Below, one piece after another: positions 15,737 through 24,454 of a stretch of 64,000 nt of DNA (positions within the stretch are counted from its first letter, which is position 1; every line of letters begins with the position of its first letter). The position numbers and the translations under genes were made by a program. A model generated the notes under the pieces. It saw nothing but the letters and a program-made list of their open reading frames with translations. It was not told the DNA's origin and searched no databases. Location of the stretch: positions 1 through 64,000 of the forward strand of contig DVLU01000028.1 in NCBI GenBank assembly GCA_018715365.1. Reading direction: 5' to 3'. The DNA comes from Candidatus Ornithomonoglobus intestinigallinarum (GTDB lineage: Bacteria > Bacillota > Clostridia > UBA1381).

Positions 15737-15777
15737 AATAGTATAATCATTGCGTGATGAAAGTGAGATGATAAGCT

Positions 15778-17166
15778 ATGGATAAATTTATAGACCGTGA
15801 GGATGAGCTCAGTACACTGGAAAGCGAGTATGCGCGGGATGGCAGCGCCCTCGTTATCGTATACGGTCGGCGCCGTGTCGGCAAGACCACGCTTATATCC
15901 GAATTTATCAAAGATAAGCCTACTCTGTTTTTCCTGGCAAGCGAAGAATCCGAGACGCAGAACCGGACAGCGTTTAAAGACCGCGCCACTGAGTTTACGG
16001 GCAACGAGCTTTTGCGAGAAGCGAATGTGTCAAGCTGGGATGTGATATTCAAGACGATCATGCAGACGGAGTTTTTGCAAAAGCCCGTTATCGTGATCGA
16101 CGAGTTCCAGTATATCGGCAAATCAAACCCCGCCTTCCCTTCCGTATTTCAGCGTATCTGGGAGGAACAGCTAAAAGGCCGGGAGGTCATGGTAATACTG
16201 TGCGGTTCGCTTATCTCCATGATGGAATCGCAGACGCTTTCCTACAACAGCCCCTTATACGGCAGGCGCACCGCGCAGATAAAATTAAAGCAGATACCGT
16301 TCCGGTATTACAATCAATTCTTCCCGGGCAAAAGCGAAACGGAGCTTGTGGAGCTGTACGCCGTAACGGGCGGCGTGCCGAAATATATCGAGTCGTTTGC
16401 GGATACGGGGGATATTTTCGACGGTATTGCAAAAAACGTCCTGAACCCTTCCGGATACTTATACGACGAGCCGCAGTTCCTGCTGCAGCAGGAGGTATCT
16501 GAGGTCGGCAGCTATTTTTCGGTCATAAAGGCGATCGCTGCCGGCAACAGCAAGCTGTCATCTATCGCATCGCTGCTTGAGGTGAAAGCGACAAGCCTTA
16601 CAAAGTATTTAAAAACGCTTATCGACCTTGATATATTGGAACGCGAGGTGCCTGTCACCGAGGATAACCCGGAAAAAAGCAAAAAGGGCTTGTATAAGAT
16701 AAAGGATAATTACCTGCGGTTCTGGTTTGCGTTTATCTATCCGAACCTGAGCTTTATCGAAAGCGGCAGCCGCGGCGTTGTAATGAACAAGATACGAAAA
16801 GGCTTTATTGCGAACCATGCAGCATTTGTATACGAGGACATATGCCGTGAAAAGATGTGGGATCTGTGCGCCGGCGATACATGGCCGTTCTATTTCACGA
16901 AGGTCGGCAGGTACTGGGATAGCAAAACGGAGATCGATATAGCCGCTCTTGACCCGGATGGCGGGAATATGATACTCGGGGAGTGCAAGTATTGGAAAGA
17001 GCCGGTGGGCATAAATGTACTGCGCGGTCTTGAAGAAAAGGCAAAGACTGTTCCGTGGAACAAAAGCACGCGCAGGACGCATTATATCCTCTTTTCGGCG
17101 TCCGGGTTCACGGCTGAACTGGAAACTTTGGCAGAAGAACGCGGCGACGTCATACTTTCGCGGTAA
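15778..17166 (+). CDS. ATPase with DUF234 C-terminal PD-(D/E)XK-like domain
   Basis: This 462-residue P-loop ATPase belongs to the archaeal-type AAA family also common in gut Firmicutes. Walker A is GRRRVGKTT (30-38) and Walker B is PVIVIDEFQYI (~103-113). A winged helix follows at ~270-320. The C-terminal DUF234 region holds the PD-(D/E)XK-like pattern TEIDIAAL ... ILGECKYW around 380-400, suggesting nuclease ancestry. It has its own promoter and sits between a terminator and the next operon's leader, so it looks like an independent cargo gene. The role is unproven; defence or toxin-like functions are possible. Confidence 0.8.
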   Translation: MDKFIDREDELSTLESEYARDGSALVIVYGRRRVGKTTLISEFIKDKPTLFFLASEESETQNRTAFKDRATEFTGNELLREANVSSWDVIFKTIMQTEFLQKPVIVIDEFQYIGKSNPAFPSVFQRIWEEQLKGREVMVILCGSLISMMESQTLSYNSPLYGRRTAQIKLKQIPFRYYNQFFPGKSETELVELYAVTGGVPKYIESFADTGDIFDGIAKNVLNPSGYLYDEPQFLLQQEVSEVGSYFSVIKAIAAGNSKLSSIASLLEVKATSLTKYLKTLIDLDILEREVPVTEDNPEKSKKGLYKIKDNYLRFWFAFIYPNLSFIESGSRGVVMNKIRKGFIANHAAFVYEDICREKMWDLCAGDTWPFYFTKVGRYWDSKTEIDIAALDPDGGNMILGECKYWKEPVGINVLRGLEEKAKTVPWNKSTRRTHYILFSASGFTAELETLAEERGDVILSR

Positions 17167-17202
17167 AAGCAAAATATATTATGCTTTCCTTTCTTTTATG
17201 GA

Positions 17203-17231
17203 TTGACTATTGTGAAGAATTCTGTTATAAT
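17203..17231 (+). promoter_or_regulatory. Consensus promoter of the recombination operon
   Basis: TTGACT (17203-17208), a 17-nt spacer and TATAAT (17226-17231). The transcribed start region (ATATAAGTTTCAGGTTT) closely matches that downstream of the ssb promoter at 3163. A short inverted repeat (GTTTGAC/GTCAAAC) lies at 17250-17269. Confidence 0.8.
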
Positions 17232-17288
17232 ATCAATATAAGTTTCAGGTTTGACGAACCGGTCAAACACAGTTTAACAGAGTTTAAC

Positions 17289-17325
17289 AGTGTCATTTGC
17301 GTTTTTGCAGATGGCACTTTTTTTG
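17289..17325 (+). terminator. Leader attenuator hairpin of the recombination operon
   Basis: The stem arms are 17289-17300 and 17307-17318; the outer part (AGTGTCAT/ATGGCACT) closes with a GU pair. A run of seven T follows. The sequence around the distal arm (GGCACTTTTTTTG) is identical to the ssb leader. About 110 nt separate it from the first gene. Confidence 0.75.
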
Positions 17326-17433
17326 TTTCCCGTCAATCTATTGTACACAAAGCCGACAGACCTTATGGTTTGCCGGCTTTTGTTATATAAATATCAAAAC
17401 GGCAGAGCCGTAAAAAAGAAAGGAGCATTTATT

Positions 17434-18576
17434 ATGCTAAATTCATGCCAAGACAACTTTTACACGACCTTTGGCGCTTATCCCGCCATGGAAAACTACC
17501 ACGAGCGTCAGTCTGACGAAAGCCTGTGGGTTCACTGCAAAGTCAATGAGCTTACTGTGGAACCGCTTGATAAAACGTCGGTCCTGTACGCTAACCCCTC
17601 GGCATTCGCCGCCGGAACCACTCCGGAGGCAATCGAGGACACGGCCGATCATCTTGGGCTTGCACTCAAGGTAAACGGCAGCTGTTATCCTGTCAGGGAT
17701 ACGGCATATAAGAGCCTGCTGGACAGGGCAAAGATCAACGGCACCGCGCTTCCCAAACTCGGGAGAAAAGAACTTGCGGACGTATTGAACGCTTGCCTGC
17801 AGCTGTATTCATCGGATGCGCTGCTGCTTATCCGGGACGAGAAGGTATCAGCCGTTCATTCCGGTGATGCGGTGGATTATTCGATCCTCCCGATCAATGA
17901 ACTGCTGAAAACCGTGCAGAACAAGTTAAACGCCCGATTCCCGGGCAACGAGTTTGAAACCGGGTATTCAGACCACTCTCTTACCAGCGCGTCATGGACG
18001 CTGCCGGATCAGAAAAACGACCTTCTCGGAGCCTATACAAAACTGCTTGATGCACAGGGTAAATCCGTACTGGCTTCAAAGCTGGTGCCCGGTGTCAGGT
18101 TCATGACGTCCGATACCGGTATCGCTTCGGCAAAGGTTTCGGCGATCCTTACCGGCGTGCAGCACCCGATCCATATCGGCAGCTGTATCGCGGTTGAGCA
18201 CAGGCATCAGAAGAACATATCGGATTTTGATACTGCACTCGATCAGCTGTTTGCACAGTTCGGGGATTCTGTTGAAAAATTGCAGAAGCTTCTTGAAATC
18301 GAGCTTGAGTATCCGGTCAATGCGATGACGCGGATATGCAAAAAACTCAGCCTGCCGAAAAAAGCGGCTTTGGAGGCTATTGCTATGTTCGAGATGTCAT
18401 ACGGCGGCGGAACTGCTACTGCACACGATGTTTTCATGGCGATCCAGGAGATACCGTTTATTCTGAAAACATCAAACACACCTATGAACAAAATGCTGAT
18501 CATTGAGGAAAACATCGCTCGTATACTCTCCTTAAAGTGGAGCGATTACGATCTGGCAAAGGCGGTGAGTTACTGA
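17434..18576 (+). CDS. Conserved mobile-element protein, DUF932-like (tentative)
   Basis: This 380-residue protein starts at the ATG at 17434 with aaaggag upstream. It has no membrane segments. It resembles the large 'phage/plasmid-like' proteins (DUF932 type) that often precede recombination genes on mobile elements, but the match is by general character and context, not by a clear motif. The C-terminal half contains SYGGGTATAHDVFMAIQEIP. The stop overlaps the start of the YqaJ gene (TGATG), so the two are coupled. A role in recombination or replication is an inference from position. Confidence 0.6.
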   Translation: MLNSCQDNFYTTFGAYPAMENYHERQSDESLWVHCKVNELTVEPLDKTSVLYANPSAFAAGTTPEAIEDTADHLGLALKVNGSCYPVRDTAYKSLLDRAKINGTALPKLGRKELADVLNACLQLYSSDALLLIRDEKVSAVHSGDAVDYSILPINELLKTVQNKLNARFPGNEFETGYSDHSLTSASWTLPDQKNDLLGAYTKLLDAQGKSVLASKLVPGVRFMTSDTGIASAKVSAILTGVQHPIHIGSCIAVEHRHQKNISDFDTALDQLFAQFGDSVEKLQKLLEIELEYPVNAMTRICKKLSLPKKAALEAIAMFEMSYGGGTATAHDVFMAIQEIPFILKTSNTPMNKMLIIEENIARILSLKWSDYDLAKAVSY

Positions 18577-19613
18577 TGGCAGCGCCGAATATTCTCTGCG
18601 ATACGGCAGGTATGTCTAACAAGCGTTGGCTGGAATGCCGTATGCACGGACCCAAAGGCAACATCCCGTACACCGTAGGCGGAAGCGATGTGGCTGCCAT
18701 TTTCGGTGTGTCACCGTGGACAACCCCGCTGGAGTTATGGATGATCAAGAAAGGCAGGATGAAACCTACATCAAAGCCAAATGCGAACCAATTGGAAATG
18801 GGTCATATGCTGGAACCGATCGCGGCGCATTTTTATGCGAAAAAGACCGGGAATACCGTCACTGACGATACGTATATGTATCAGCATGCTGACTATCCCT
18901 ATGCGCTTGCGGACTTTGACAGGCGTTTTACGCGCGCGTCTGACGGCGAGCCGGGGATACTGGAATGCAAAAGCTGTACCTATCATAAAGCATCGGACTG
19001 GGCAAACGGCGCCTACCCGCTTTATTATGAGTTTCAGCTTCGGTATTATCTTGCCGTTGCAGACGTCAATATCGGCGCTTTTTCGGCTGTATGGGGTAAT
19101 AACCCGGACAATGATCTGGCAACGCCCGATATAGTACGCGATAAGGCAAAAGAGGACATGATATTTGAACGGCTGGAGGAATGGATTTGGAGTCTTGAAA
19201 ACGACAAACCGCCGACAATGGCGGACGTGGCTCCCAAACTTGCACTGGAATCCCTTGCAAGGATATACGGCTCAGGCAATGCCGCACTGCCGTCCATAGA
19301 GCTTCCGGTTAAATACGAAAAACAGATACGGAGCATCTATGAACTGCAAGGAAAGATAGCCGAGTGCAATGATGAAATTAAAAAATATAATAAGGAGATT
19401 GAGGCACATTCCGTGCGAATTGCAGAATTGATGAAGGCACATGAACATGGCGTGCTTGAAACCACGTCGGACAAGTTCCTCATCGATTTTGTCACCAAAA
19501 CAAGCAACAGGACGGATACATCTTTGCTGAAAAAGAAATATCCGACTGTATATCAAGATGTAATCAAAAAGACTGAAAGCCGCAAACTGAAGGTATCGCT
19601 TCAGGCGGTCTGA
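18576..19613 (+). CDS. YqaJ-family viral-type recombinase/exonuclease
   Basis: The 345-residue product shows the YqaJ/lambda-exonuclease type PD-(D/E)XK core: GGSDVAAIFGVSPWTTPLEL at the N-terminus, EMGHMLEPIAAHFY, ALADFDRRF and the catalytic GILECKSCTY. A C-terminal coiled region (~255-290) is followed by a basic tail. These nucleases resect double-strand ends to give single strands for annealing. It starts at the ATG overlapping the previous stop. Its likely partner is the annealing-type protein at 23652. Confidence 0.85.
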   Translation: MAAPNILCDTAGMSNKRWLECRMHGPKGNIPYTVGGSDVAAIFGVSPWTTPLELWMIKKGRMKPTSKPNANQLEMGHMLEPIAAHFYAKKTGNTVTDDTYMYQHADYPYALADFDRRFTRASDGEPGILECKSCTYHKASDWANGAYPLYYEFQLRYYLAVADVNIGAFSAVWGNNPDNDLATPDIVRDKAKEDMIFERLEEWIWSLENDKPPTMADVAPKLALESLARIYGSGNAALPSIELPVKYEKQIRSIYELQGKIAECNDEIKKYNKEIEAHSVRIAELMKAHEHGVLETTSDKFLIDFVTKTSNRTDTSLLKKKYPTVYQDVIKKTESRKLKVSLQAV

Positions 19614-19632
19614 CGTCGTGAAAGGAGTCAAT

Positions 19633-20139
19633 ATGAGTATTGATATTTTTAAAGAAAACTGGGAGACGGCGCTGGAGATGCAGTTTCAAAAACCTAACCG
19701 GTGTCTGAAAAAGGCCTATATTTGTTCGCCGCTGTGTGCCAAAACTGATATGGAAATGATCCGGAATATGCGGGCAGCCAGAGCGTATATGTTTTATGCT
19801 ATGAAACAGATGAATGTGCTGGCAAGGGCGCCGCACGCATATCTTCCCGCGCTGCTTTGCGAAAAGCTGCCGGCAGAACGTGCAATGGCGCTTGAGTTTG
19901 GGCTTAGGTTACTGGAAAACAGTGAAGTGTTGTTCGTTTGCGGCGACCGCATCAGTAACGGGATGAAAGGCGAAATCGGCAAGGCGGCTGTCCTGAATAT
20001 GGATATAACCGTATTTGACGAAAGCCTGTATCCTGCAGTACGGAAACTGGTTACACAGCATGGCGGCAATAAGGCAAAGGTGACGCTGGATGAAAAGAAC
20101 GCATTCCTTTCGCTTCCCCCGGAAATCATTGATTGCTGA
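19633..20139 (+). CDS. DUF4406/nucleoside deoxyribosyltransferase-like protein
   Basis: This 168-residue protein has a Rossmann-like pattern. AYICSPLCAKTDMEMIRNMR resembles the N-terminal strand and helix of DUF4406-type (nucleoside 2-deoxyribosyltransferase-like) proteins, and LFVCGDRISNGMKGEI fits the later substrate-loop segment. Such proteins are frequent on phages and conjugative elements, possibly acting on nucleotides, but the reaction is not known here. The start at 19633 is set by aaaggag 5 nt upstream. Confidence 0.6.
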   Translation: MSIDIFKENWETALEMQFQKPNRCLKKAYICSPLCAKTDMEMIRNMRAARAYMFYAMKQMNVLARAPHAYLPALLCEKLPAERAMALEFGLRLLENSEVLFVCGDRISNGMKGEIGKAAVLNMDITVFDESLYPAVRKLVTQHGGNKAKVTLDEKNAFLSLPPEIIDC

Positions 20140-20153
20140 GGAGGTATAAGATC

Positions 20154-20810
20154 ATGATCCGATTTTACCGGGAAGTGGATTTGCGTTCAAGAACAGCTAT
20201 GATTGAATTCCTTAAAAATCATTTTAGGTACTACACAATGAACTCCTGGAACAGAGCACAGTCGTATGCCTGTAATCTCAAGATTTACCGGCTTGGGCTG
20301 GATAAAGCGGTCACAGATAAGCTGTTTGACCTGCTCGAAACACAGGAGTCTTATGATGCAATGCATGATCTGATTGAGGATTTCAACTTATCACATAACT
20401 ATCGTTGGCAAGCCGGCATGAACGGCCGAAGCGGCGGGTATCTCGTATTATATCAGGGAGAAAGCCGGCCGTCTGAATACAAGTCGTATTGTACCAACTG
20501 CGGGCAGCGTAATTTTTCATCCGTATCCGAAACCGGAGCTGTATGCGGCAGATGCAGGCAGGCAGCACGTATCGATTACCGGACTGTACCGAAGGATATT
20601 TTTGTATATCCCGGACGCGGTACCGACGATGATAAGGATTTTGCGGATTGGGATTTGGACGCACTGAAAAGCCGCGTCAAGCTGGTACAGGAATTTGACA
20701 GTTTGGCGGATTCTATGGTCGGACAGGCCGTATATTTTGCGAAACATTATGAGCTGTGTGAAGAAGAATACTTCGTCCCGCAAAGCAGAAAAGTTTTAAA
20801 AGCGTTATAA
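20154..20810 (+). CDS. Hypothetical zinc-ribbon protein common on mobile elements (218 aa)
   Basis: The start ATG at 20154 follows gaggaggt. The N-terminal ~110 residues are helical, and the segment YRWQAGMNGRSGGYLVLYQG is a signature seen in many phage and ICE hypothetical proteins. A CxxC...CxxC zinc ribbon follows (YCTNCGQRNF ... VCGRCRQAA). The rest is helical and acidic. The function is unknown; a nucleic-acid-binding role is plausible. It is the last gene before the hairpin region at 20.8 kb. Confidence 0.65.
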   Translation: MIRFYREVDLRSRTAMIEFLKNHFRYYTMNSWNRAQSYACNLKIYRLGLDKAVTDKLFDLLETQESYDAMHDLIEDFNLSHNYRWQAGMNGRSGGYLVLYQGESRPSEYKSYCTNCGQRNFSSVSETGAVCGRCRQAARIDYRTVPKDIFVYPGRGTDDDKDFADWDLDALKSRVKLVQEFDSLADSMVGQAVYFAKHYELCEEEYFVPQSRKVLKAL

Positions 20811-20820
20811 CTAAATTAAG

Positions 20821-20905
20821 ATGTCCCCCGCCTCTAAGGCGGTGGGTTCCACTTAATTTTTTCAGTGGGAGTACAATCTCCCACTGAAATCGTTGAATGA
20901 CGGGG
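20821..20905. repeat. Paired hairpins resembling an IS200/IS605-type end
   Basis: Two stems lie side by side: CCCCCGCC/GGCGGTGGG around 20825-20846 (with one bulge) and CAGTGGGAG/CTCCCACTG around 20863-20884. The sequence style, with a GC-rich imperfect hairpin next to GGTTCCACTTAA, resembles terminal hairpins of IS200/IS605 elements, but no transposase or TnpB gene is near. It may be a remnant (PATE-like) or a transcription signal in the 182-bp gap. Confidence 0.4.
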
Positions 20906-20992
20906 CTATGCCACTTATTGAATCCATACGCAAAAATATGATCCGCAGTTGCCTTAAACGTCAGCTGCGGACAAAATGAAAGGAGATTTACA

Positions 20993-23164
20993 ATGCTATG
21001 TCAATTTGAACGTCTTGTATATCCCCGGAGTATCAGTATTACCGATACAGGCAGCTATATGGTTGCCTTGTACCGGCCATGCGAAAAAATAAAAGACAGT
21101 CTGGGGAATACTGTCTCGCGAATCAAAGCTGTCGGGTATTGTCTGCCCATTGCCGATAACCTGCGTTATGATATGCAGGGGCATTGGAGCAAGAATCCCA
21201 AACACGGCGTCCAGTTTGAAGTAGAAAGCTATAATGAAGTCATTGTTCCGGATAAGGAGGGTATTATCGCTTACCTGTCATCCGGGCAAATCAAAGGGAT
21301 CGGACCTAAGATAGCCGAACGGATCTATGCCGCCTTTGGAAACGCTGCGCTTGAGGTGCTGGATAAGGAGCCGGAGAAGCTTTTGTCCGTATCAGGCATA
21401 AGCGCGGCCAAACTGAAAAAGATATGTGATTCATACCTTGCCAACCGCGGCGCAAGAGATGTGGTCGCGTTCCTTACCCCACACGGTATCACGCCGAACC
21501 GCGCAGTCAGGCTGTATAAGGAATACGGTGAAAAGACAATGGATATTGTCAGGAACCATCCGTATAAGCTATGCAGTATGGCCGGCGTAGGATTTAAAAC
21601 GGCGGACAAAATCGCTATGAGCATGGGGTTTGATAAGCTGTCAACAGAGCGTGCCGATGAAGGGCTGCTCTATACCTTGACAGACGCAGAAGGGAAAGGC
21701 AATTTGTGTTTGGAAAAACACGAGCTGATAAAAAACTGTTTAAAAATATTAGACACGCCGGAGCTTACGGAAGAAATGCTTGCAAACCGTGCGGCGAGAC
21801 TGATCCAAAGCGGGCAAATCGTTTCCTATGCGGGAAACGCATACCGTTCGCGGACAGCCTATATTGAAGCGCATCTGGCAGAACTGATCGCAAGCCATCT
21901 GCATCGGAACCGGGGCTATGCTTATACGGACTTGGATGCAGAGCTTGACAAAGAGGAAGCGCTTCTTTCGGTCAAGCTGGCGCCTGAGCAGAGGTGTGCC
22001 GTCAAGACTGCGCTTACAAGCAGCGTGTCTATCATCACTGGCGGACCCGGTACCGGAAAAACAATGATCCAGCGCGCATTACTGGATATTTACAAACGGA
22101 ACCACCCTGTTGATAAGATATGCTGCTGCGCACCGACCGGGCGGGCTGCGAGACGTATGGAGCAGTCTACGCTTTTTCCGGCTATGACCGTCCATAAAGC
22201 ATTGGGGCTGATGGCAGGTGAAGACGGCGATTACAATGAGCCGACAGACCTTGACGCGGATCTGGTGCTGATAGACGAAGTATCTATGCTGGACGTATAT
22301 CTTGCAGAGCATTTGTTCAATGCAGTTAAGAACCAAAGCCAGATCGTATTGATCGGCGATGCGGACCAGCTGCCGTCTGTAGGACCCGGCGCCGTCTTAA
22401 GCGAGCTGATCGCCAGCGGGTGTATCCCGGTGGTCAGGCTTGACAAAGTGTTTCGCCAGAGTGCCGGAAGCCGTATCGCGACCAATGCAAAGCTGATCCG
22501 TCACGGGAATCTGAGTCTGGAATATGGGGCAGATTTTCGGTTTGATGATTCTGCTTCCACGGCAGAGTCCGCCGAACAAATAGCCGAGGTGTATATGCAG
22601 GAAATTGCCAAATACGGCGTGGATAATGTTGCCCTGCTTTCACCGTTCCGTCAGAAAACCGAAACGGGGGTAAATGCCTTAAACGAGCTCGTTCGTGATA
22701 TGGTAAACCCTCCCGGTAGCGAAAAAAGCGAAATACGGTTTGGGAAACGGCTTTTCCGATGCGGCGATAAGGTCATGCAGACGAAAAACCACGGCGATGT
22801 AAATAACGGCGATATCGGGTATATCACAAATATTGTACAGACCGATTCCGAAACCGTTATATATGTCAACTTCGGTGACGGAAAGCTGAAAGAGTATGAC
22901 GCGGGCGATCTTGACATGTTGGACTTAGGATACGCTTCGACCATACACAAGTCGCAGGGAGCCGAATACCAGTCTGTTATTATCAATCTGCAGTGCGCAC
23001 ACGCCATTATGCTGACAAGACCGCTTATCTATACGGCGATTACCAGAGGTAAGCAAAAAGTCATCATCGTTGGAGAACGCCGTGCGCTGTGTATTGCTAT
23101 CAAAAGGACAGACACGGAAAGACGCGGCACCTGTCTTGCAAAAAGGATACAAGAATATTGCTGA
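20993..23164 (+). CDS. RecD2-type ATP-dependent helicase (superfamily 1B)
   Basis: The 723-residue protein has the RecD2 layout. An N-terminal OB-like region comes first. Tandem helix-hairpin-helix motifs follow at about 95-200 (GQIKGIGPKIAERIYAAF and YGEKTMDIVRNHPYKL). The helicase core has Walker A ITGGPGTGKTM (~345-355), Walker B LVLIDEVSML (~423-432), GDADQLPSVGPGAV (motif III), and late motifs GYASTIHKSQGAEY and YTAITRGKQKVIIV. It unwinds 5' to 3'. Together with the YqaJ nuclease and primase it should process element DNA during recombination or rolling-circle replication. The ribosome site is aaaggag. Confidence 0.9.
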   Translation: MLCQFERLVYPRSISITDTGSYMVALYRPCEKIKDSLGNTVSRIKAVGYCLPIADNLRYDMQGHWSKNPKHGVQFEVESYNEVIVPDKEGIIAYLSSGQIKGIGPKIAERIYAAFGNAALEVLDKEPEKLLSVSGISAAKLKKICDSYLANRGARDVVAFLTPHGITPNRAVRLYKEYGEKTMDIVRNHPYKLCSMAGVGFKTADKIAMSMGFDKLSTERADEGLLYTLTDAEGKGNLCLEKHELIKNCLKILDTPELTEEMLANRAARLIQSGQIVSYAGNAYRSRTAYIEAHLAELIASHLHRNRGYAYTDLDAELDKEEALLSVKLAPEQRCAVKTALTSSVSIITGGPGTGKTMIQRALLDIYKRNHPVDKICCCAPTGRAARRMEQSTLFPAMTVHKALGLMAGEDGDYNEPTDLDADLVLIDEVSMLDVYLAEHLFNAVKNQSQIVLIGDADQLPSVGPGAVLSELIASGCIPVVRLDKVFRQSAGSRIATNAKLIRHGNLSLEYGADFRFDDSASTAESAEQIAEVYMQEIAKYGVDNVALLSPFRQKTETGVNALNELVRDMVNPPGSEKSEIRFGKRLFRCGDKVMQTKNHGDVNNGDIGYITNIVQTDSETVIYVNFGDGKLKEYDAGDLDMLDLGYASTIHKSQGAEYQSVIINLQCAHAIMLTRPLIYTAITRGKQKVIIVGERRALCIAIKRTDTERRGTCLAKRIQEYC

Positions 23165-23187
23165 TAAAAATTGAAAGGAGCAGAAAA

Positions 23188-23637
23188 ATGGCTACAGTAT
23201 TAGATTCATGCAAAACAAAAAGGGATACATATCGCTCACAGATCACAGAAGGCTGTCTGCCGCTGGATGAGCTGTTATTCGTTCAGGAACTGAATTACAG
23301 GATCTTAGTCCTTGAGACCTTTCAGAATTTCTGTAAAACAGCGCCTGTTACAACGGATACCAATGTTATGTCGTATCATTACCAGCTTGTGGACGCATAT
23401 ATGCGTTTTTTGCTGAATGAGCGGAAGTTTGGGTTAAAAACAGACGAAAGCGGGCAGAAAAGACGGGAAACCGCATATTCTGCATTGCAGCGTGTGATTC
23501 AGGATGCACGCAAGCGGTTTTCAAGCTTTGTACCAGGCACACAGGATCAATATAAGAAATGTATTATCCAGCTCGTAAACACGATACTGCCGGTATGGCT
23601 GCAGTACCGAAACACATACATCGAGATAAATCTTTAA
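23188..23637 (+). CDS. Hypothetical helical protein (149 aa)
   Basis: The start ATG at 23188 follows gaaaggag. The protein is strongly helical and charged, starting MATVLDSCKTKRDTYRSQI, with no recognised family. It lies between the helicase and the annealing-type protein and ends 14 bp before the latter, so a role in the same DNA-processing operon is likely but unproven. Confidence 0.6.
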   Translation: MATVLDSCKTKRDTYRSQITEGCLPLDELLFVQELNYRILVLETFQNFCKTAPVTTDTNVMSYHYQLVDAYMRFLLNERKFGLKTDESGQKRRETAYSALQRVIQDARKRFSSFVPGTQDQYKKCIIQLVNTILPVWLQYRNTYIEINL

Positions 23638-23651
23638 GGAGGTTCAATACA

Positions 23652-24401
23652 ATGAGTCAAAACAACTCGAATGAAAAGCTGCCGTCTATGGCTGCTATTG
23701 AAACAATCAACGAAGTGCAGGGCTTTGATCCTGCGCCGTTTGCCGTTGAATATACCGATCTGAATTCCAACGAATCCCGCAAACGGCTGCCTGTCATGAT
23801 CCAGATGGCATGGTTCCGTTTGAAATACCCTGAAGGGAAAATTGCCGTACAGGTCAATCAAGGCAAGGATTGCTTTGTGGCGACCGCAAGGGTATATCCC
23901 AGTTATAAGGATCCGATAGATTGTTATCTTGCGGAGGCGACTGCCTCCCGCGGATACTGTACCGAAAAACCGTCTGTCTCTCCGCGCGAGTGGGCGCAGA
24001 CGGCGGCTGTCGGTATTGCGCTCAGGAATGCAGGGTTTGGTCTGCAGTTTTCAATGGCCGGTGAGGATTTCGATGATGTGGCGCCAAATGAGTTTGGGAC
24101 ACCGCATGAAAATATGACGTCGGTGCCAAGGCCACAGGAAACAATCCCGCAGCCGGCAGCTGATCCGGAGCCCGAACCGGTTGAACAACCGCCGGTTGAA
24201 CTGACGCCGGAGGAAAAACTGAATCAGGCATTACAGACTGCCTGCCCGATAGCAAAATACAAGGATAAAACACTTGGCGATGTCTTAATGCTTGACCAGG
24301 GCGCAATAAAGTGGCTCGCCAATAAATTTACCGGTGATGAACATATCAAAGAAGCAGCACAAAGGATCTGTGAATATGCCGTACAGCAGACCACAGCCTG
24401 A
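23652..24401 (+). CDS. Putative single-strand annealing-type protein with DUF3820-like tail
   Basis: This 249-residue protein has an N-terminal domain (~10-150) of strands plus helices, with AWFRLKYPEGKIAVQVNQGK and SPREWAQTAAVGIALRNAGF. The latter recalls the helical signature of Rad52/Erf-like annealing proteins (inference). A Pro/Glu-rich linker follows at ~165-195. A C-terminal mini-domain (CPIAKYKDKTLGDVLMLDQG ... WLANKF) resembles DUF3820, which is often attached to nucleases and annealing proteins. Context with YqaJ, RecD2 and a primase supports a recombination role. The ribosome site is aaggaggtt. Confidence 0.6.
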   Translation: MSQNNSNEKLPSMAAIETINEVQGFDPAPFAVEYTDLNSNESRKRLPVMIQMAWFRLKYPEGKIAVQVNQGKDCFVATARVYPSYKDPIDCYLAEATASRGYCTEKPSVSPREWAQTAAVGIALRNAGFGLQFSMAGEDFDDVAPNEFGTPHENMTSVPRPQETIPQPAADPEPEPVEQPPVELTPEEKLNQALQTACPIAKYKDKTLGDVLMLDQGAIKWLANKFTGDEHIKEAAQRICEYAVQQTTA

Positions 24402-24418
24402 GTTAGAAAAGCGATGTG

Positions 24419-24440
24419 GGGACGGCTTCGGCTGTCCCCG
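24419..24440 (+). promoter_or_regulatory. GC-rich hairpin just upstream of the primase ribosome site
   Basis: GGGGACGGC and GCTGTCCCC arms (with one G-T pair) close a TTCG tetraloop, ending 2 nt before the aaaggaggg ribosome site. There is no T run, so it is not a terminator. It may tune translation or RNA stability. Confidence 0.5.
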
Positions 24441-24454
24441 GAAAGGAGGGCTGT

